Assembly: GCA_017889545.1 (NCBI GenBank) | Contig: JAGFZV010000023.1 | Coordinates: 1-44,014, forward strand | Origin: Bacillota bacterium | Lineage (GTDB): Bacteria; Bacillota; Negativicutes; CTSoil-072 | DNA: 44,014 bases | Direction of reading: 5' to 3' | Shown here: piece by piece, positions 1 through 7,330 of the stretch | Numbering within the stretch: the stretch's first letter is position 1 | Layout of the letters: each line of letters begins with the position of its first letter | Notes under the pieces: generated by a model | What the model was told of the DNA's origin: nothing | Databases searched by the model: none | Seen by the model: the letters and a program-made list of their open reading frames with translations, nothing else | Program-made: the position numbers and the translations under genes

Positions 1-220
1 TATATACCTTGTCGTAGCTGATTTCGCCGCAAATATAAAACTGCGGCAGAGACCTGATATAGTCAGTCATAAAGCGAACCAATGACTCAGGATTCGTAGC
101 TCTTTCTTCCTTCAAAAAAACGATGGGAGTTTGGTTCTCTTCCTGTGCGGCCAAAACTGGCTGAACCGTTAAAACCATAAACGCCATTGCGATCAGGCCG
201 GCAATGATTTTTAGTTTCAT
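1..220 (-). CDS. Partial secreted protein, DUF2092-like (3' end off the window)
   Basis: Only the first 73 codons are present; the gene runs off the left edge. The start is clear: AAGGAGG (226-232) lies five bases upstream of the ATG at 220. Residues 1-24 form a signal peptide (basic start, long hydrophobic stretch, Leu-Ala-Ala near the cleavage site), so the product is exported to the periplasm or outer membrane. The mature start contains NPESLVRFMTDYIRSLPQFY followed by a Tyr-Asp pair. I read this as similar to the N-terminus of DUF2092 proteins, periplasmic proteins of unknown role, but too little is visible to be sure. It follows a small membrane-protein gene on the same strand, 73 bases away, and may share its transcript. 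Confidence 0.6.
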   Translation of the reverse strand, partial: MKLKIIAGLIAMAFMVLTVQPVLAAQEENQTPIVFLKEERATNPESLVRFMTDYIRSLPQFYICGEISYDKVY

Positions 221-293
221 ACGAACCTCCTTATATTTTTAGATTTGTTTACGCTAAGAAAAGGTTCCCGCTCAATTCAATGCCATGAACACG

Positions 294-692
294 CTATTCA
301 TGTTTCCGCTTCACTCCCGCAGCCGTGCTGATCCGGGTAACAAGGCCACGGAGAAGCAAATAGGGGACAATCGCCAAGGCTATGGCAACAATCAGCGCAT
401 GAAGCGGATATAACCGCGGCAACTCCAGGAACTGGTATGCAAGATCCAGAGCAAAGGCCAGCAGAAAGACTTTGGATACAGATTTCCAACCTTCACGCAG
501 ATGTTTTCGCCGCTGATCCGGTTCGCTGAACAAAGACCAAAAATAGGGAGTCCGCCCAACTTTCGCATCGGCAATGCCCGCTTTGACTGCGAGCAGCGTC
601 GCCATGACAGGTTGTAATAATAACCGAAAATGCAGCGGACCGTCTACCCGGCCCAGCAGCAATTCCCCCAATCTGTTCAACAGATCCTCCAT
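294..692 (-). CDS. Small integral membrane protein, unknown function
   Basis: A 132-residue protein with no function I can assign. The start ATG at 692 is chosen because the Shine-Dalgarno sequence GGAGGAGG (702-709) has good spacing to it; the in-frame TTG at 698 would sit almost on top of that site. An amphipathic N-terminus with PLHFRLLLQPVMATLLAVKAG is followed by a charged loop containing PYFWSLFSEPDQRRKHLREG. Two hydrophobic segments then fill the C-terminal half (about residues 73-90 and 97-117), before a basic tail. It probably sits in the inner membrane. It lies downstream of an outer-membrane barrel gene and a maturase relic, and upstream of the exported protein at the left edge, so an envelope role is likely but unproven. 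Confidence 0.65.
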   Translation of the reverse strand: MEDLLNRLGELLLGRVDGPLHFRLLLQPVMATLLAVKAGIADAKVGRTPYFWSLFSEPDQRRKHLREGWKSVSKVFLLAFALDLAYQFLELPRLYPLHALIVAIALAIVPYLLLRGLVTRISTAAGVKRKHE

Positions 693-730
693 CTGCAAGC
701 CTCCTCCAGTTTTTTTGAAAAAATCTCTAA

Positions 731-784
731 CCCGTGCGGATCAGTTCAGACATGTATTTCGTAGATGGATCGGCAGGAATGAAA
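731..784 (-). pseudogene. Relic of a second sulfatase-maturase C-terminus
   Basis: These 54 bases match 1908-1961, the 3' coding end of the complete maturase gene, at 51 of 54 positions in the same orientation. Read on the minus strand in the original frame they still give ADPSTKYMSELIRTG and then a TAG stop; the intact gene has ADPSMKYMSELIRTG and continues. The fragment begins immediately after the stop codon of the barrel gene at 785-1708 and has no start of its own. It is best explained as what remains of a tandem duplication of the maturase region. Confidence 0.8.
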
Positions 785-1708
785 TCAGAACTTATATCCG
801 ATAATAAATTGCCCATAATCGCCCTTCGCACGGTGCTCCTGATCTACGTCAAAGATCCACTTGGCAATAACGGAGAGATTCCCTTTATAAGCAGGGGGTG
901 TCCAAAGAATAGCCGGCCCGATGCCAAGGGCTTCGCCTTTGAAGCTTCCCAGTAATGCACCGCTGCCGCTGTCACCGGAAAGCTGTTTATAGTAGTAGCC
1001 TTGAACACCTATTGCATAGTGTTGTTTGAAATAATGATGATTCAGGGCAAAGTCAACATGGAACTCGTTGCCTGACTTATAATTGGTTGAGTTGTTCTCC
1101 GTATTGAACAAAATGCCGGGCGCAATCGATACTTCATCCCCCGTTTTCATGTTTACCCAAGTCATTGCGTAAGTGGTATCGAAACCCCAGTAGTTCTTGC
1201 CGGCGTTCGCAAGCTTGCCATCTGTGTACGCACCGATCGGAACATAGACCGATTGAGTCACCTTATGATGGTAATTGCCATTTTTCCAATACAGAGAAGC
1301 TGAAATCATCCCATCACCAAGTCCGTCGCCGGTTTGAGATCGCGATATGGAATTTGCGGTTGCGTTAATATCCACTTTCCCATAGGCAAAAGCAGCGCCT
1401 AACTGCAACTTGGCGTCACCCATTACCGGTTTATCATAAGTATAGAATCCACCCACATAGTTGTAAAAAGCATCCACTTTTACATTCAGGTTAACACGGC
1501 CGCCTAAAACCGTCTTGTCAACCTTCCCGCCGAGAAACAACATCTGGTTAGCGGCCAGCCAGCCGGGATGTGGTTCCAGGGCTGGCGCAAAGGTTGCGGA
1601 AATGCCAGGAAAGTAGTAACTCGATCCCCCTTCTGTGGCATAGGTCGTGTGCTGTCCTGCAAATAAGAAACATACCAATAATAAAACGATAATCGCCATG
1701 CGCTTCAT
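785..1708 (-). CDS. Outer-membrane beta-barrel protein, SphA/Phenol_MetA_deg family
   Basis: A 307-residue protein with a clear signal peptide (residues 1-24, ending ...TTYA) and then a barrel-like alternation of aromatic and polar residues ending in a C-terminal phenylalanine (FIIGYKF), as in outer-membrane beta-barrels. The pattern matches the Phenol_MetA_deg/SphA group, proteins often labelled transporters and found near aromatic or sulfate-ester degradation genes. The phrase GDGLGDGMISASLYWKNGNYHHK and the end WTPPAYKGNLSVIAKW are typical of that family in style. A strong AAGGAGG-type site precedes the ATG. It lies 147 bases downstream of the sulfatase maturase gene on the same strand, which suggests uptake of a substrate for a sulfatase outside the window; that link is inference. 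Confidence 0.8.
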   Translation of the reverse strand: MKRMAIIVLLLVCFLFAGQHTTYATEGGSSYYFPGISATFAPALEPHPGWLAANQMLFLGGKVDKTVLGGRVNLNVKVDAFYNYVGGFYTYDKPVMGDAKLQLGAAFAYGKVDINATANSISRSQTGDGLGDGMISASLYWKNGNYHHKVTQSVYVPIGAYTDGKLANAGKNYWGFDTTYAMTWVNMKTGDEVSIAPGILFNTENNSTNYKSGNEFHVDFALNHHYFKQHYAIGVQGYYYKQLSGDSGSGALLGSFKGEALGIGPAILWTPPAYKGNLSVIAKWIFDVDQEHRAKGDYGQFIIGYKF

Positions 1709-1855
1709 AGAGATTCCTCCTTTTCGCTCCTTGAAATTTTTATCTTTCCCATAATTTTTTTATTTATTTTTAAAAATTCCCCCTCTTCTCAATGTTCAAA
1801 TTATTGCTGCCAGACGAGTATTACAAGGCCCCTTTTAGCAGGCTCCTGATTAGCT

Positions 1856-3088
1856 CTAGCTCTTATTTTCCGTGTTTTTTAAATTCATGATGTCCTCAGC
1901 CAACCTGCCCGTTCGGATCAGTTCAGACATGTATTTCATAGATGGATCGGCATGAATGAAAAAGGATTTGTAGGCTTCACACAGATAATTGAGACCCGGT
2001 TCTCCGTCAACCGTATCAACAAAGCGGTTCTTGGGACATTCGCCGTTGCAGACAAAGAGAAAATCACATTTCCGGCAAACCTGCGGCAGGGTGTCCCGTT
2101 TGTCACGACCGAACTTGCGCTGTTTTTCAGAGGCGATGATTTCGGCCATCGGTGTCTGCAAAATGTTGCCGAGGAAATAATTCGGTTCGACGAAATGGTC
2201 GCAGGAATACAGGTCGCCATTGTCCTCTAACGCCATACCCAGGCCGCAGGTAGGCCCGAAGATACAGACGGTTCCTGCCATTCCCAGCCAGCCAGCCAGC
2301 GCACCGTCGAAATTCAAAACAAACGTCCTTCCAACATCCCGCCTCACCCATTCGTCAAAAATTTCTATCAAGAAGCGTCCATACTGCGCCGGCCGTACGG
2401 AGCGGTCCGTCACCTGGCTGCCTTCCTGATATCCGGTCTCGTTGTCCCGTTCCACGATGGGAATGAACTGGATGTAGGGTGTACGGGCCTCATCCCGGAA
2501 AAAGCGATACACTGCCATCGGGTGATCGGCGTTTTTTGAGTTGACGGTGCAGAGGATATTGAACTCTACCTTGTGTTTCTGAAGTAACCGGACTGCCTTC
2601 ATGACCCGGTCGAAGGTTCCCCGTCCCCCCTTGTCCTTCCGGTAGGTGTCGTGAAGTTCCTTGGGACCATCAAGGCTCAGGCCAACAAGAAAGTTGTTGG
2701 CGCGAAAGAAGCGGCACCACTCGTCATTAAGAAGAATGCCATTGGTTTGGAACGTGTTCTCGATCACAGTGCCCGGCTTCTTGTTTTTTTTCTGGAATTT
2801 TATGGAGCGTCGGAAAAAATCAAGTCCCATGAGAGTTGGTTCTCCACCCTGCCAGGCGATCGTTATCTGTGGCACCTGATGAGCGGCAAAAAGTTGCGTG
2901 ATATAGGCGTCGTGCACCTCGGCAGACATATGGAATTTGCTGTCCGGATAGAGCTTGTCTTTCTTAAGGAAGAAGCAATATTCACAATTGAGGTTGCAGG
3001 CTGCACCCGTCGGTTTGGCCATTACATGGAAGGCCGGCGGGGCATTTGTTCGAGAAATAAACGGATCCTGTTTCAAAATATCCTCCAT
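1856..3088 (-). CDS. Anaerobic sulfatase-maturating enzyme (radical SAM/SPASM)
   Basis: A 410-residue radical SAM enzyme. Cys31, Cys35 and Cys38 form the CxxxCxxC motif (CNLNCEYC) that binds the SAM-cleaving iron-sulfur cluster. The C-terminal SPASM region carries further cysteines, including Cys338, 341, 347, 351 and 370 (CRKCDFLFVCNGEC). This layout and length fit anSME, which converts an active-site Cys or Ser of a sulfatase to formylglycine in the cytoplasm without oxygen. No sulfatase is encoded in the window. Start: the ATG at 3088 has a poor upstream site, whereas GGAGG inside its first codons is well spaced from the in-frame TTG at 3076, so the true start may be four codons later. The 3' end is the parent of the 54-base relic at 731-784. 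Confidence 0.88.
   Translation of the reverse strand: MEDILKQDPFISRTNAPPAFHVMAKPTGAACNLNCEYCFFLKKDKLYPDSKFHMSAEVHDAYITQLFAAHQVPQITIAWQGGEPTLMGLDFFRRSIKFQKKNKKPGTVIENTFQTNGILLNDEWCRFFRANNFLVGLSLDGPKELHDTYRKDKGGRGTFDRVMKAVRLLQKHKVEFNILCTVNSKNADHPMAVYRFFRDEARTPYIQFIPIVERDNETGYQEGSQVTDRSVRPAQYGRFLIEIFDEWVRRDVGRTFVLNFDGALAGWLGMAGTVCIFGPTCGLGMALEDNGDLYSCDHFVEPNYFLGNILQTPMAEIIASEKQRKFGRDKRDTLPQVCRKCDFLFVCNGECPKNRFVDTVDGEPGLNYLCEAYKSFFIHADPSMKYMSELIRTGRLAEDIMNLKNTENKS
1908..1961 (-). repeat. Direct repeat partner of 731-784
   Basis: This is the part of the maturase gene that is repeated at 731-784 (3 mismatches in 54). The two copies are in direct orientation and flank 1.1 kb carrying the maturase 3' end and the whole barrel gene at 785-1708, so recombination between them would delete that barrel gene and shorten the maturase by about twenty residues. 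Confidence 0.85.
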
Positions 3089-3191
3089 TCTGCGGCGGAA
3101 CTACATCCACTCAAGCGTTTTCTTCGGAGGCAGGAAGCAATCTTTTCATCCTGCATCCATTCCATTCATACCAATGATCACTTTTTCGAAA

Positions 3192-3914
3192 CTATCGGAA
3201 GATGATCAGGAACGCCGCATATGCTACAGCTCCCGATAGAAAAGGAATGAACCTGCCTTCCTCGCCTTTGGGCAGTTCCACAATGCCGGTCACCGACAAT
3301 ACCCCGCCGCTGACAAAACCAAATAGGAGCATCACGACGAATTTCGGCAACTCGACCATCGTCCCCACCAACCAGCCGGCCAGACAAAACGCGGCGAGCA
3401 CGTACCGGCCAATACGGTCGTAATCTTCTTTATGCACATCCCGAAGACCAAAGCCAATAAGACTGAAATGCATACTCATCGATACAGCATAGAGCAACCG
3501 GGAAATCTCTTCTTCCGCCAGAGACCGGACAAGCAAATAGCCGATTAGACAGATATACCCGCCATAGCCCAGGATTTGTACCCAAAACGCCACTCGATCC
3601 CTGTTTTTTTCTGTGCTCCCGGTCGGCAGCGGCCGCATCTCATCCAGGCCGTAGAAGAAAACAAATCCCAGCATCATTGCCAAATTTATGCCATAGGCGC
3701 CCTCATATGGCAGAAAACTTTTCGCTTCATGGTGAAACATCATGGCGATCGTTTCAATCTCCGGCAGCAAATTCACAAATATATAGGCGATGGATGCGCC
3801 TGCCGCAGCAGACAGCGCACGCCGCCGGCCCAATGTTTTTTCGATAGAAAAGCGGCCTGTAAGCATGAATATGGCTGCCAATACAATAGCGGTAAGAAAC
3901 GATCCCGGGTTCAT
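3192..3914 (-). CDS. Polytopic membrane protein, possibly ZIP-like
   Basis: A roughly 240-residue protein with about seven hydrophobic segments. The ATG at 3914 gives a conventional start; a GTG at 3920 is better spaced from the AGGGGA site and is an alternative. Starts further upstream would overlap the preceding DUF202 gene. Short phrases such as AGASIAYIFVNLLPEIE and the last helix pair VLSVTGIVELPKGEE resemble in spacing the H/N-LPE helices of ZIP metal transporters, but the histidine-rich HxxxE motif of true ZIP proteins is not visible, so this is weak. It follows the DUF202 gene with a 22-base gap and is probably co-transcribed with it. Confidence 0.6.
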   Translation of the reverse strand: MNPGSFLTAIVLAAIFMLTGRFSIEKTLGRRRALSAAAGASIAYIFVNLLPEIETIAMMFHHEAKSFLPYEGAYGINLAMMLGFVFFYGLDEMRPLPTGSTEKNRDRVAFWVQILGYGGYICLIGYLLVRSLAEEEISRLLYAVSMSMHFSLIGFGLRDVHKEDYDRIGRYVLAAFCLAGWLVGTMVELPKFVVMLLFGFVSGGVLSVTGIVELPKGEEGRFIPFLSGAVAYAAFLIIFR

Positions 3915-3936
3915 TAACACACAGCTCACATCCCCT

Positions 3937-4347
3937 TTACAGGACTTGCCAATTAAAGACAATATTGATAAAAAGCACGATGCCGAGCAGCAAAACTACG
4001 AAAGCCAGACCAAAGGTCGGGGAAAGCAGAGCATCTCTTGCCGTTCCGCCAAGATCTCTCACCGTTCGATAGAAATGATACATTCCGACCGTCAGCGGCA
4101 ATGTCCCAACGACCAAGAGAAAAATGCCGACATGCCCGCCCTCCGCGGCCAACAATTTTATCGACATGGTCTGTGCCACCGATTGCAGCAACTTAACCAT
4201 GGTAAAGCCGAAGCTGATAAAAGACAGGGCCGTTCTCACCCAAGCCAGCAATGTGCGGTCCGCCGCCATCACCGTGCGTCTTTTTCCCAGATTTAAGGAC
4301 ACTCGAGGGTTTTTTTTAGCCTGACCATTCAATTGTTTCTCTTCCAT
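3937..4347 (-). CDS. DUF202 family membrane protein (YidH-like)
   Basis: A 136-residue inner-membrane protein. The N-terminal third is basic and cytoplasmic. It is followed by the DUF202 signature AADRTLLAWVRTALSFISFG and three hydrophobic segments (about residues 35-57, 72-90 and 108-132). DUF202 proteins are widespread small membrane proteins; their function is not established. The ATG at 4347 is preferred over the GTG at 4353 because the purine-rich GGGGGGAG lies five bases before it. The next gene begins shortly after its stop, so the two are probably one unit. Confidence 0.82.
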   Translation of the reverse strand: MEEKQLNGQAKKNPRVSLNLGKRRTVMAADRTLLAWVRTALSFISFGFTMVKLLQSVAQTMSIKLLAAEGGHVGIFLLVVGTLPLTVGMYHFYRTVRDLGGTARDALLSPTFGLAFVVLLLGIVLFINIVFNWQVL

Positions 4348-4408
4348 CTTCACTCCCCCCTCTCAACCGCTGTGTCGCCGACGGAAAGCCTCCCTTGACG
4401 ATACCTAT

Positions 4409-5230
4409 TTACTTAGGAAACAGAAATGTAAACTGAAAACGATAATTCCATACGGCTGCATTCTCCGGCCGAATGGCATTGTAGTAGGCTCCCACGCTTA
4501 TACTTGCCGGTTGTGCGCCGATTTTCAACATTTGGCTGACCCCCATACCGATCGGCACAGTCCAGCGATCACCCGAAGCACGCGTGTAATCACAAGTAAT
4601 GCCCGGCGAGAAGGAAAGCGCCATGCCGCGTCGGTGCGGCAGATTATAGTTGACAAACGGTTGGATATACAGCAGACTCGTATATTGACCGGACGAAGAT
4701 TTATCGAAAGATCCTATATAGTTTACCAACCCGCCGTAAACCCATTGTTTATCCATCTTGACAATCACTGCGGTCGGCCCGGCGCCGTACGTTTTCGTTC
4801 CGAACCGCGTATCACTCGCTGTAGGCAACTGCACGATCGGTCCTACTCCCCAAGTAGTCGAACCGGAAGTACGCGGACTGAAAAAGAAACTTATGTTGCT
4901 GTCACCAGCGCCGGATACCGTTTTGCCTGTCGAAGTCGGCACAGACATCAAAGGAATAATGGTCCGGGTAATCAGGTTCCATTCCTTGTTAAGCTGAACT
5001 GGGACAACGGGCTGGATGTTTAAAACGCGCACCGTTCCTCCCGCTCCACCCGTATACCAATTATACTGCAACGGCACCGACATCATATCGGCGATAGGGT
5101 TCTGCGATTTCTTAGCTAAGGCTTCCGCATCTTCAGGCGGCTTATCCGCAGCCATTCCAATAAGACTTTGGAAACAAAAACTGACTCCCAACACGGCAAT
5201 ACTGGCTAAAATTCTCAATTTTCTTCGCAT
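4409..5230 (-). CDS. Outer-membrane transporter-like barrel (COG4313 type, often mislabelled neuromedin U)
   Basis: A 273-residue exported protein. The ATG at 5230 is chosen because GAGAGG lies nine bases upstream; the ATG at 5266 abuts the previous stop codon and lacks a site. After a signal peptide (to about ...GMA) comes the characteristic start ALAKKSQNPIADMMSVPLQY, then NIQPVVPVQLNKEWNLITRT, WGVGPIVQLPTA and a terminal RFQFTFLFPK. These phrases are hallmarks of an outer-membrane family commonly named transporter or, wrongly, neuromedin U. It presumably forms a barrel pore; the substrate is unknown. It is preceded by a shortened paralogue and, further up, a c-di-GMP riboswitch, so its level may respond to that messenger. 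Confidence 0.8.
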   Translation of the reverse strand: MRRKLRILASIAVLGVSFCFQSLIGMAADKPPEDAEALAKKSQNPIADMMSVPLQYNWYTGGAGGTVRVLNIQPVVPVQLNKEWNLITRTIIPLMSVPTSTGKTVSGAGDSNISFFFSPRTSGSTTWGVGPIVQLPTASDTRFGTKTYGAGPTAVIVKMDKQWVYGGLVNYIGSFDKSSSGQYTSLLYIQPFVNYNLPHRRGMALSFSPGITCDYTRASGDRWTVPIGMGVSQMLKIGAQPASISVGAYYNAIRPENAAVWNYRFQFTFLFPK

Positions 5231-5266
5231 CCGTACCATCCTCTCGTTTGAACGTATACTATCCAT

Positions 5267-5563
5267 TTACTTAGGAAACAGAAACATAACCTGAAAACGA
5301 TAATTCCACACGGGTGCATTCTCCGGCCTAATGGCATTATAGTAGGCTCCCAAACTTATATTCACCGTTCCTGCCGCCCCGCCGGCAGTCACATTGTACT
5401 GCATAGGCAGTGATATCATATTGCCGATGGGGTTTTGCGCTTTTTTCGCTAATTCTTCTATATCTGCAGACGGATCCTCCGCAGCGAATCCGATAACACT
5501 CGGAAAATAAAAATTCATGACCCAAACTGCAATAATCGTTAACGTTCGCAAACCTCTTCGCAT
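5267..5563 (-). CDS. Internally deleted paralogue of the 4409-5230 barrel protein
   Basis: A 98-residue open frame with intact start and stop. It has a signal peptide, then ELAKKAQNPIGNMISLPMQY, as in its neighbour, then jumps within a few residues to the neighbour's last strands (LGAYYNAIRPEN ... RFQVMFLFPK). About 170 central residues are missing with no frameshift. The last roughly 90 bases are about 90 percent identical to the end of the neighbouring gene, so the pair arose by tandem duplication. The start ATG at 5563 follows GGGGGG by nine bases. The product cannot form a normal barrel, so it is either a decaying gene or a short exported peptide. It is the first gene downstream of the riboswitch. 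Confidence 0.75.
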   Translation of the reverse strand: MRRGLRTLTIIAVWVMNFYFPSVIGFAAEDPSADIEELAKKAQNPIGNMISLPMQYNVTAGGAAGTVNISLGAYYNAIRPENAPVWNYRFQVMFLFPK

Positions 5564-5711
5564 CGAGATCAGCCCCCCGATTGTTCCAACGAGGAATTTC
5601 ATTGCAATACTTGGCAAAATCAAATCCGCCTATTGTTTGGAAAAATTCATCATTTCTGAAAATTCGCTCTTTTATATAGAAATAAGACTGTCAAGCGGCA
5701 ATCAAATCTCT

Positions 5712-5800
5712 TCATTGCAACCTGGCAGTCATAAAGCTAATATTTATGCTTATTAGACCCATGGTTTTGCGTCCCTGTCTTTCAACAGGTTTGCTGATTT
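5712..5800 (-). promoter_or_regulatory. Cyclic-di-GMP-I (GEMM) riboswitch
   Basis: On the minus strand the conserved blocks of the class-I c-di-GMP aptamer appear in order: GCAAACC (5794-5788), a hairpin CCTGTT-GAAA-GACAGG closing a GAAA tetraloop (5780-5783), GGGACGCAAA (to 5766), a receptor-like TCTAAT...TATGA around the hairpin AAGC/GCTT, and the closing GGTTGC (5722-5717), which pairs with GCAA-CC. The reading strand points to the barrel genes at 5267-5563 and 4409-5230. A TTGACA (minus strand, 5826-5821) lies just upstream and may be a -35 box, although its best -10 would start the RNA very close to the aptamer. I see no clear terminator between aptamer and start codon, so the expression platform is unknown. 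Confidence 0.85.
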
Positions 5801-6110
5801 CATACTTATTTACTACAATATGTCAAGGAGCGCAACAAGCATTTCATGCAGTCAACAAGTAAGTATTTGATCCTACACATTGTCTTTCGTCATCTTTAGC
5901 TGCGTCTTGTCATTTGCTAGTACATGGTCAAATAGTATTTTTTTAGGTAATTTCTATAATTTGTAATATTATTATACAAAATCTAATCAATTATTGTCAA
6001 TAACCATTTCTCTTCTAATAATCCGGCAAAGCAAACGCCATTCCACTTGTAAATACTCCTTGCGAATGGAAATTTTTTCTGGTTTCAAAAAGAAAAATGA
6101 TCATACCATA
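5801..6110. other. AT-rich intergenic stretch
   Basis: Apart from the putative -35 box for the riboswitch transcript (5821-5826) this stretch holds no gene I can support. A weak inverted repeat, CCATTC with GAATGG (about 6033-6070), lies downstream of the cupin gene but lacks the stem strength of a terminator. Confidence 0.5.
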
Positions 6111-6458
6111 TCAGACGTAGAGTATTAAAGCAATAAACTCTAGATCAACAGTCCCAATATTTTCGATTGAATGGCTTTCCCCATTGCCTGTGTACATTAC
6201 ATCGCCGGCGGTAACCAATACTTTTGTTCCATTATCGTCTACCATGCCTTCACCGCTAAGAATATAATACGCCTCGATATCCCCTTTGTGCTCATGCAAC
6301 CCCAAGGACGCTCCGGGCGGCAACGTATTGCGAGCAAATAATCTGCCTTTTCCCTGCAACTGCGCATCGTCCAGAAGTTTCATAATCTTGATGTCCCCTT
6401 GCCCGCCAAACCGTTTGGAAAACACTTCTGATTTCAATTCCGTACCACGTTTTATCAT
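6111..6458 (-). CDS. Small single-domain cupin protein
   Basis: A 115-residue protein consisting of one cupin barrel. Both cupin motifs are present: GASLGLHEHKGDIEAYYILSG supplies His, His and Glu metal ligands, and GDVMYTGNGESHSIEN supplies the second-motif histidine. The ATG at 6458 follows AAGGGAG by nine bases; upstream in-frame starts lack a site. Small cupins like this bind a metal and act as enzymes (isomerases, dioxygenases) or as sensors for small ligands; the sequence alone does not say which. The gene follows the formyl-THF cyclo-ligase gene by 79 bases on the same strand. Confidence 0.85.
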   Translation of the reverse strand: MIKRGTELKSEVFSKRFGGQGDIKIMKLLDDAQLQGKGRLFARNTLPPGASLGLHEHKGDIEAYYILSGEGMVDDNGTKVLVTAGDVMYTGNGESHSIENIGTVDLEFIALILYV

Positions 6459-6537
6459 GAGCCAGCACTCCCTTTCATCGGTTACTATCATTATATATTC
6501 TAGGCAATAAACCAACATCCTTTTAAATCTGACAAAA

Positions 6538-7134
6538 TTAAGTCCTGCAGGATAGAAAACCGTCTTCTGTCAACAACCATTGCATCCGGATATCATGTTC
6601 TTCGCTGGGAAGGTTTTCCGTCAACTGACAAGTAAAAGCCAAGCCAAGCAATACCGTATTTACTCGGACCTGAGCCAAAAAGCGGTCATAATAGCCCGCG
6701 CCCATGCCAATCCGATTGCCTTGCCGGTCAAAAGCAACAGCCGGCACTACCACGAGATCAATCAATGACGGGGCAATCATTTTCGCCTTATTCGAATCCG
6801 GCGCCCTTAAATTGAATTTCCCAACAGAAAGGTCATCCAGACTCATCATCTCAACTGCGTTCATTTCGCCATATTTTGCTCCCAGTAACGGAACACAGAC
6901 CTTTTTCCCTTGCTTTAAGGCATCGGTAATCAAAAGGTCCGCCTGTACCTCGTCCGGCATGGCTAGATAAAACATAACCGTTTCACACACTTGGTAATGC
7001 GGCCAAGTACAAAAATACTCAGCAATTTTTTGACTCTTGTCAGCGATTTCCGTTGCAGAAAGGCTGCGGCGTCTTGCCAAAATATCACGGCGCAACTGTT
7101 TTTTTTCCTCTTGCTTTACCCCTTTAGTCACCAT
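6538..7134 (-). CDS. fau: 5-formyltetrahydrofolate cyclo-ligase
   Basis: A 198-residue cytoplasmic enzyme of normal length for the family. It uses ATP to convert 5-formyl-THF to 5,10-methenyl-THF, returning the stored folate to one-carbon metabolism. Recognition rests on the basic start EEKKQLRRDILARRRSLS and the family signature FDRQGNRIGMGAGYYDRFLA, which forms the nucleotide- and folate-binding loop. The ATG at 7134 is preceded by a GAGG site. On the minus strand a TATAAT near 7225 could be its -10 element. In many bacteria this gene lies beside 6S RNA; I could not confirm a 6S RNA upstream here. Confidence 0.93.
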   Translation of the reverse strand: MVTKGVKQEEKKQLRRDILARRRSLSATEIADKSQKIAEYFCTWPHYQVCETVMFYLAMPDEVQADLLITDALKQGKKVCVPLLGAKYGEMNAVEMMSLDDLSVGKFNLRAPDSNKAKMIAPSLIDLVVVPAVAFDRQGNRIGMGAGYYDRFLAQVRVNTVLLGLAFTCQLTENLPSEEHDIRMQWLLTEDGFLSCRT

Positions 7135-7330
7135 AAATCATCCTCATCCGTTTTCTTTCGTCTCATAGAAAGTATAAATACTTTCTATTTTTTTATTCCA
7201 TAGTCTGGAAGGGTATTGAGACCACGCTGACGAAATTTTCATTATAACTATCTATACCAGTCACCAGAGCATCTTTTTTGAGTATGCTCTGGAAAAGTGC
7301 ACATACTGAACGGCAAATAGGAGACATCAT
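7135..7330. promoter_or_regulatory. Divergent promoter region with two hairpins
   Basis: This region separates fau (minus) from the AI-2E family gene (plus). It contains a perfect 9-bp inverted repeat CCAGAGCAT/ATGCTCTGG (7264-7292) with an 11-base loop and no T-run. A second palindrome, ATAGAAAGTA/TACTTTCTAT, is followed on the plus strand by seven T residues (about 7166-7197) and looks like a terminator for plus-strand RNA, although no plus-strand gene precedes it. TATAAT on the minus strand near 7225 may serve fau. Confidence 0.4.

Noticed and set aside
7135-7330. 6S RNA upstream of fau
   Set aside because: The gene order of enterobacteria suggested it, but the long two-armed rod with a central bubble was not recognisable here.
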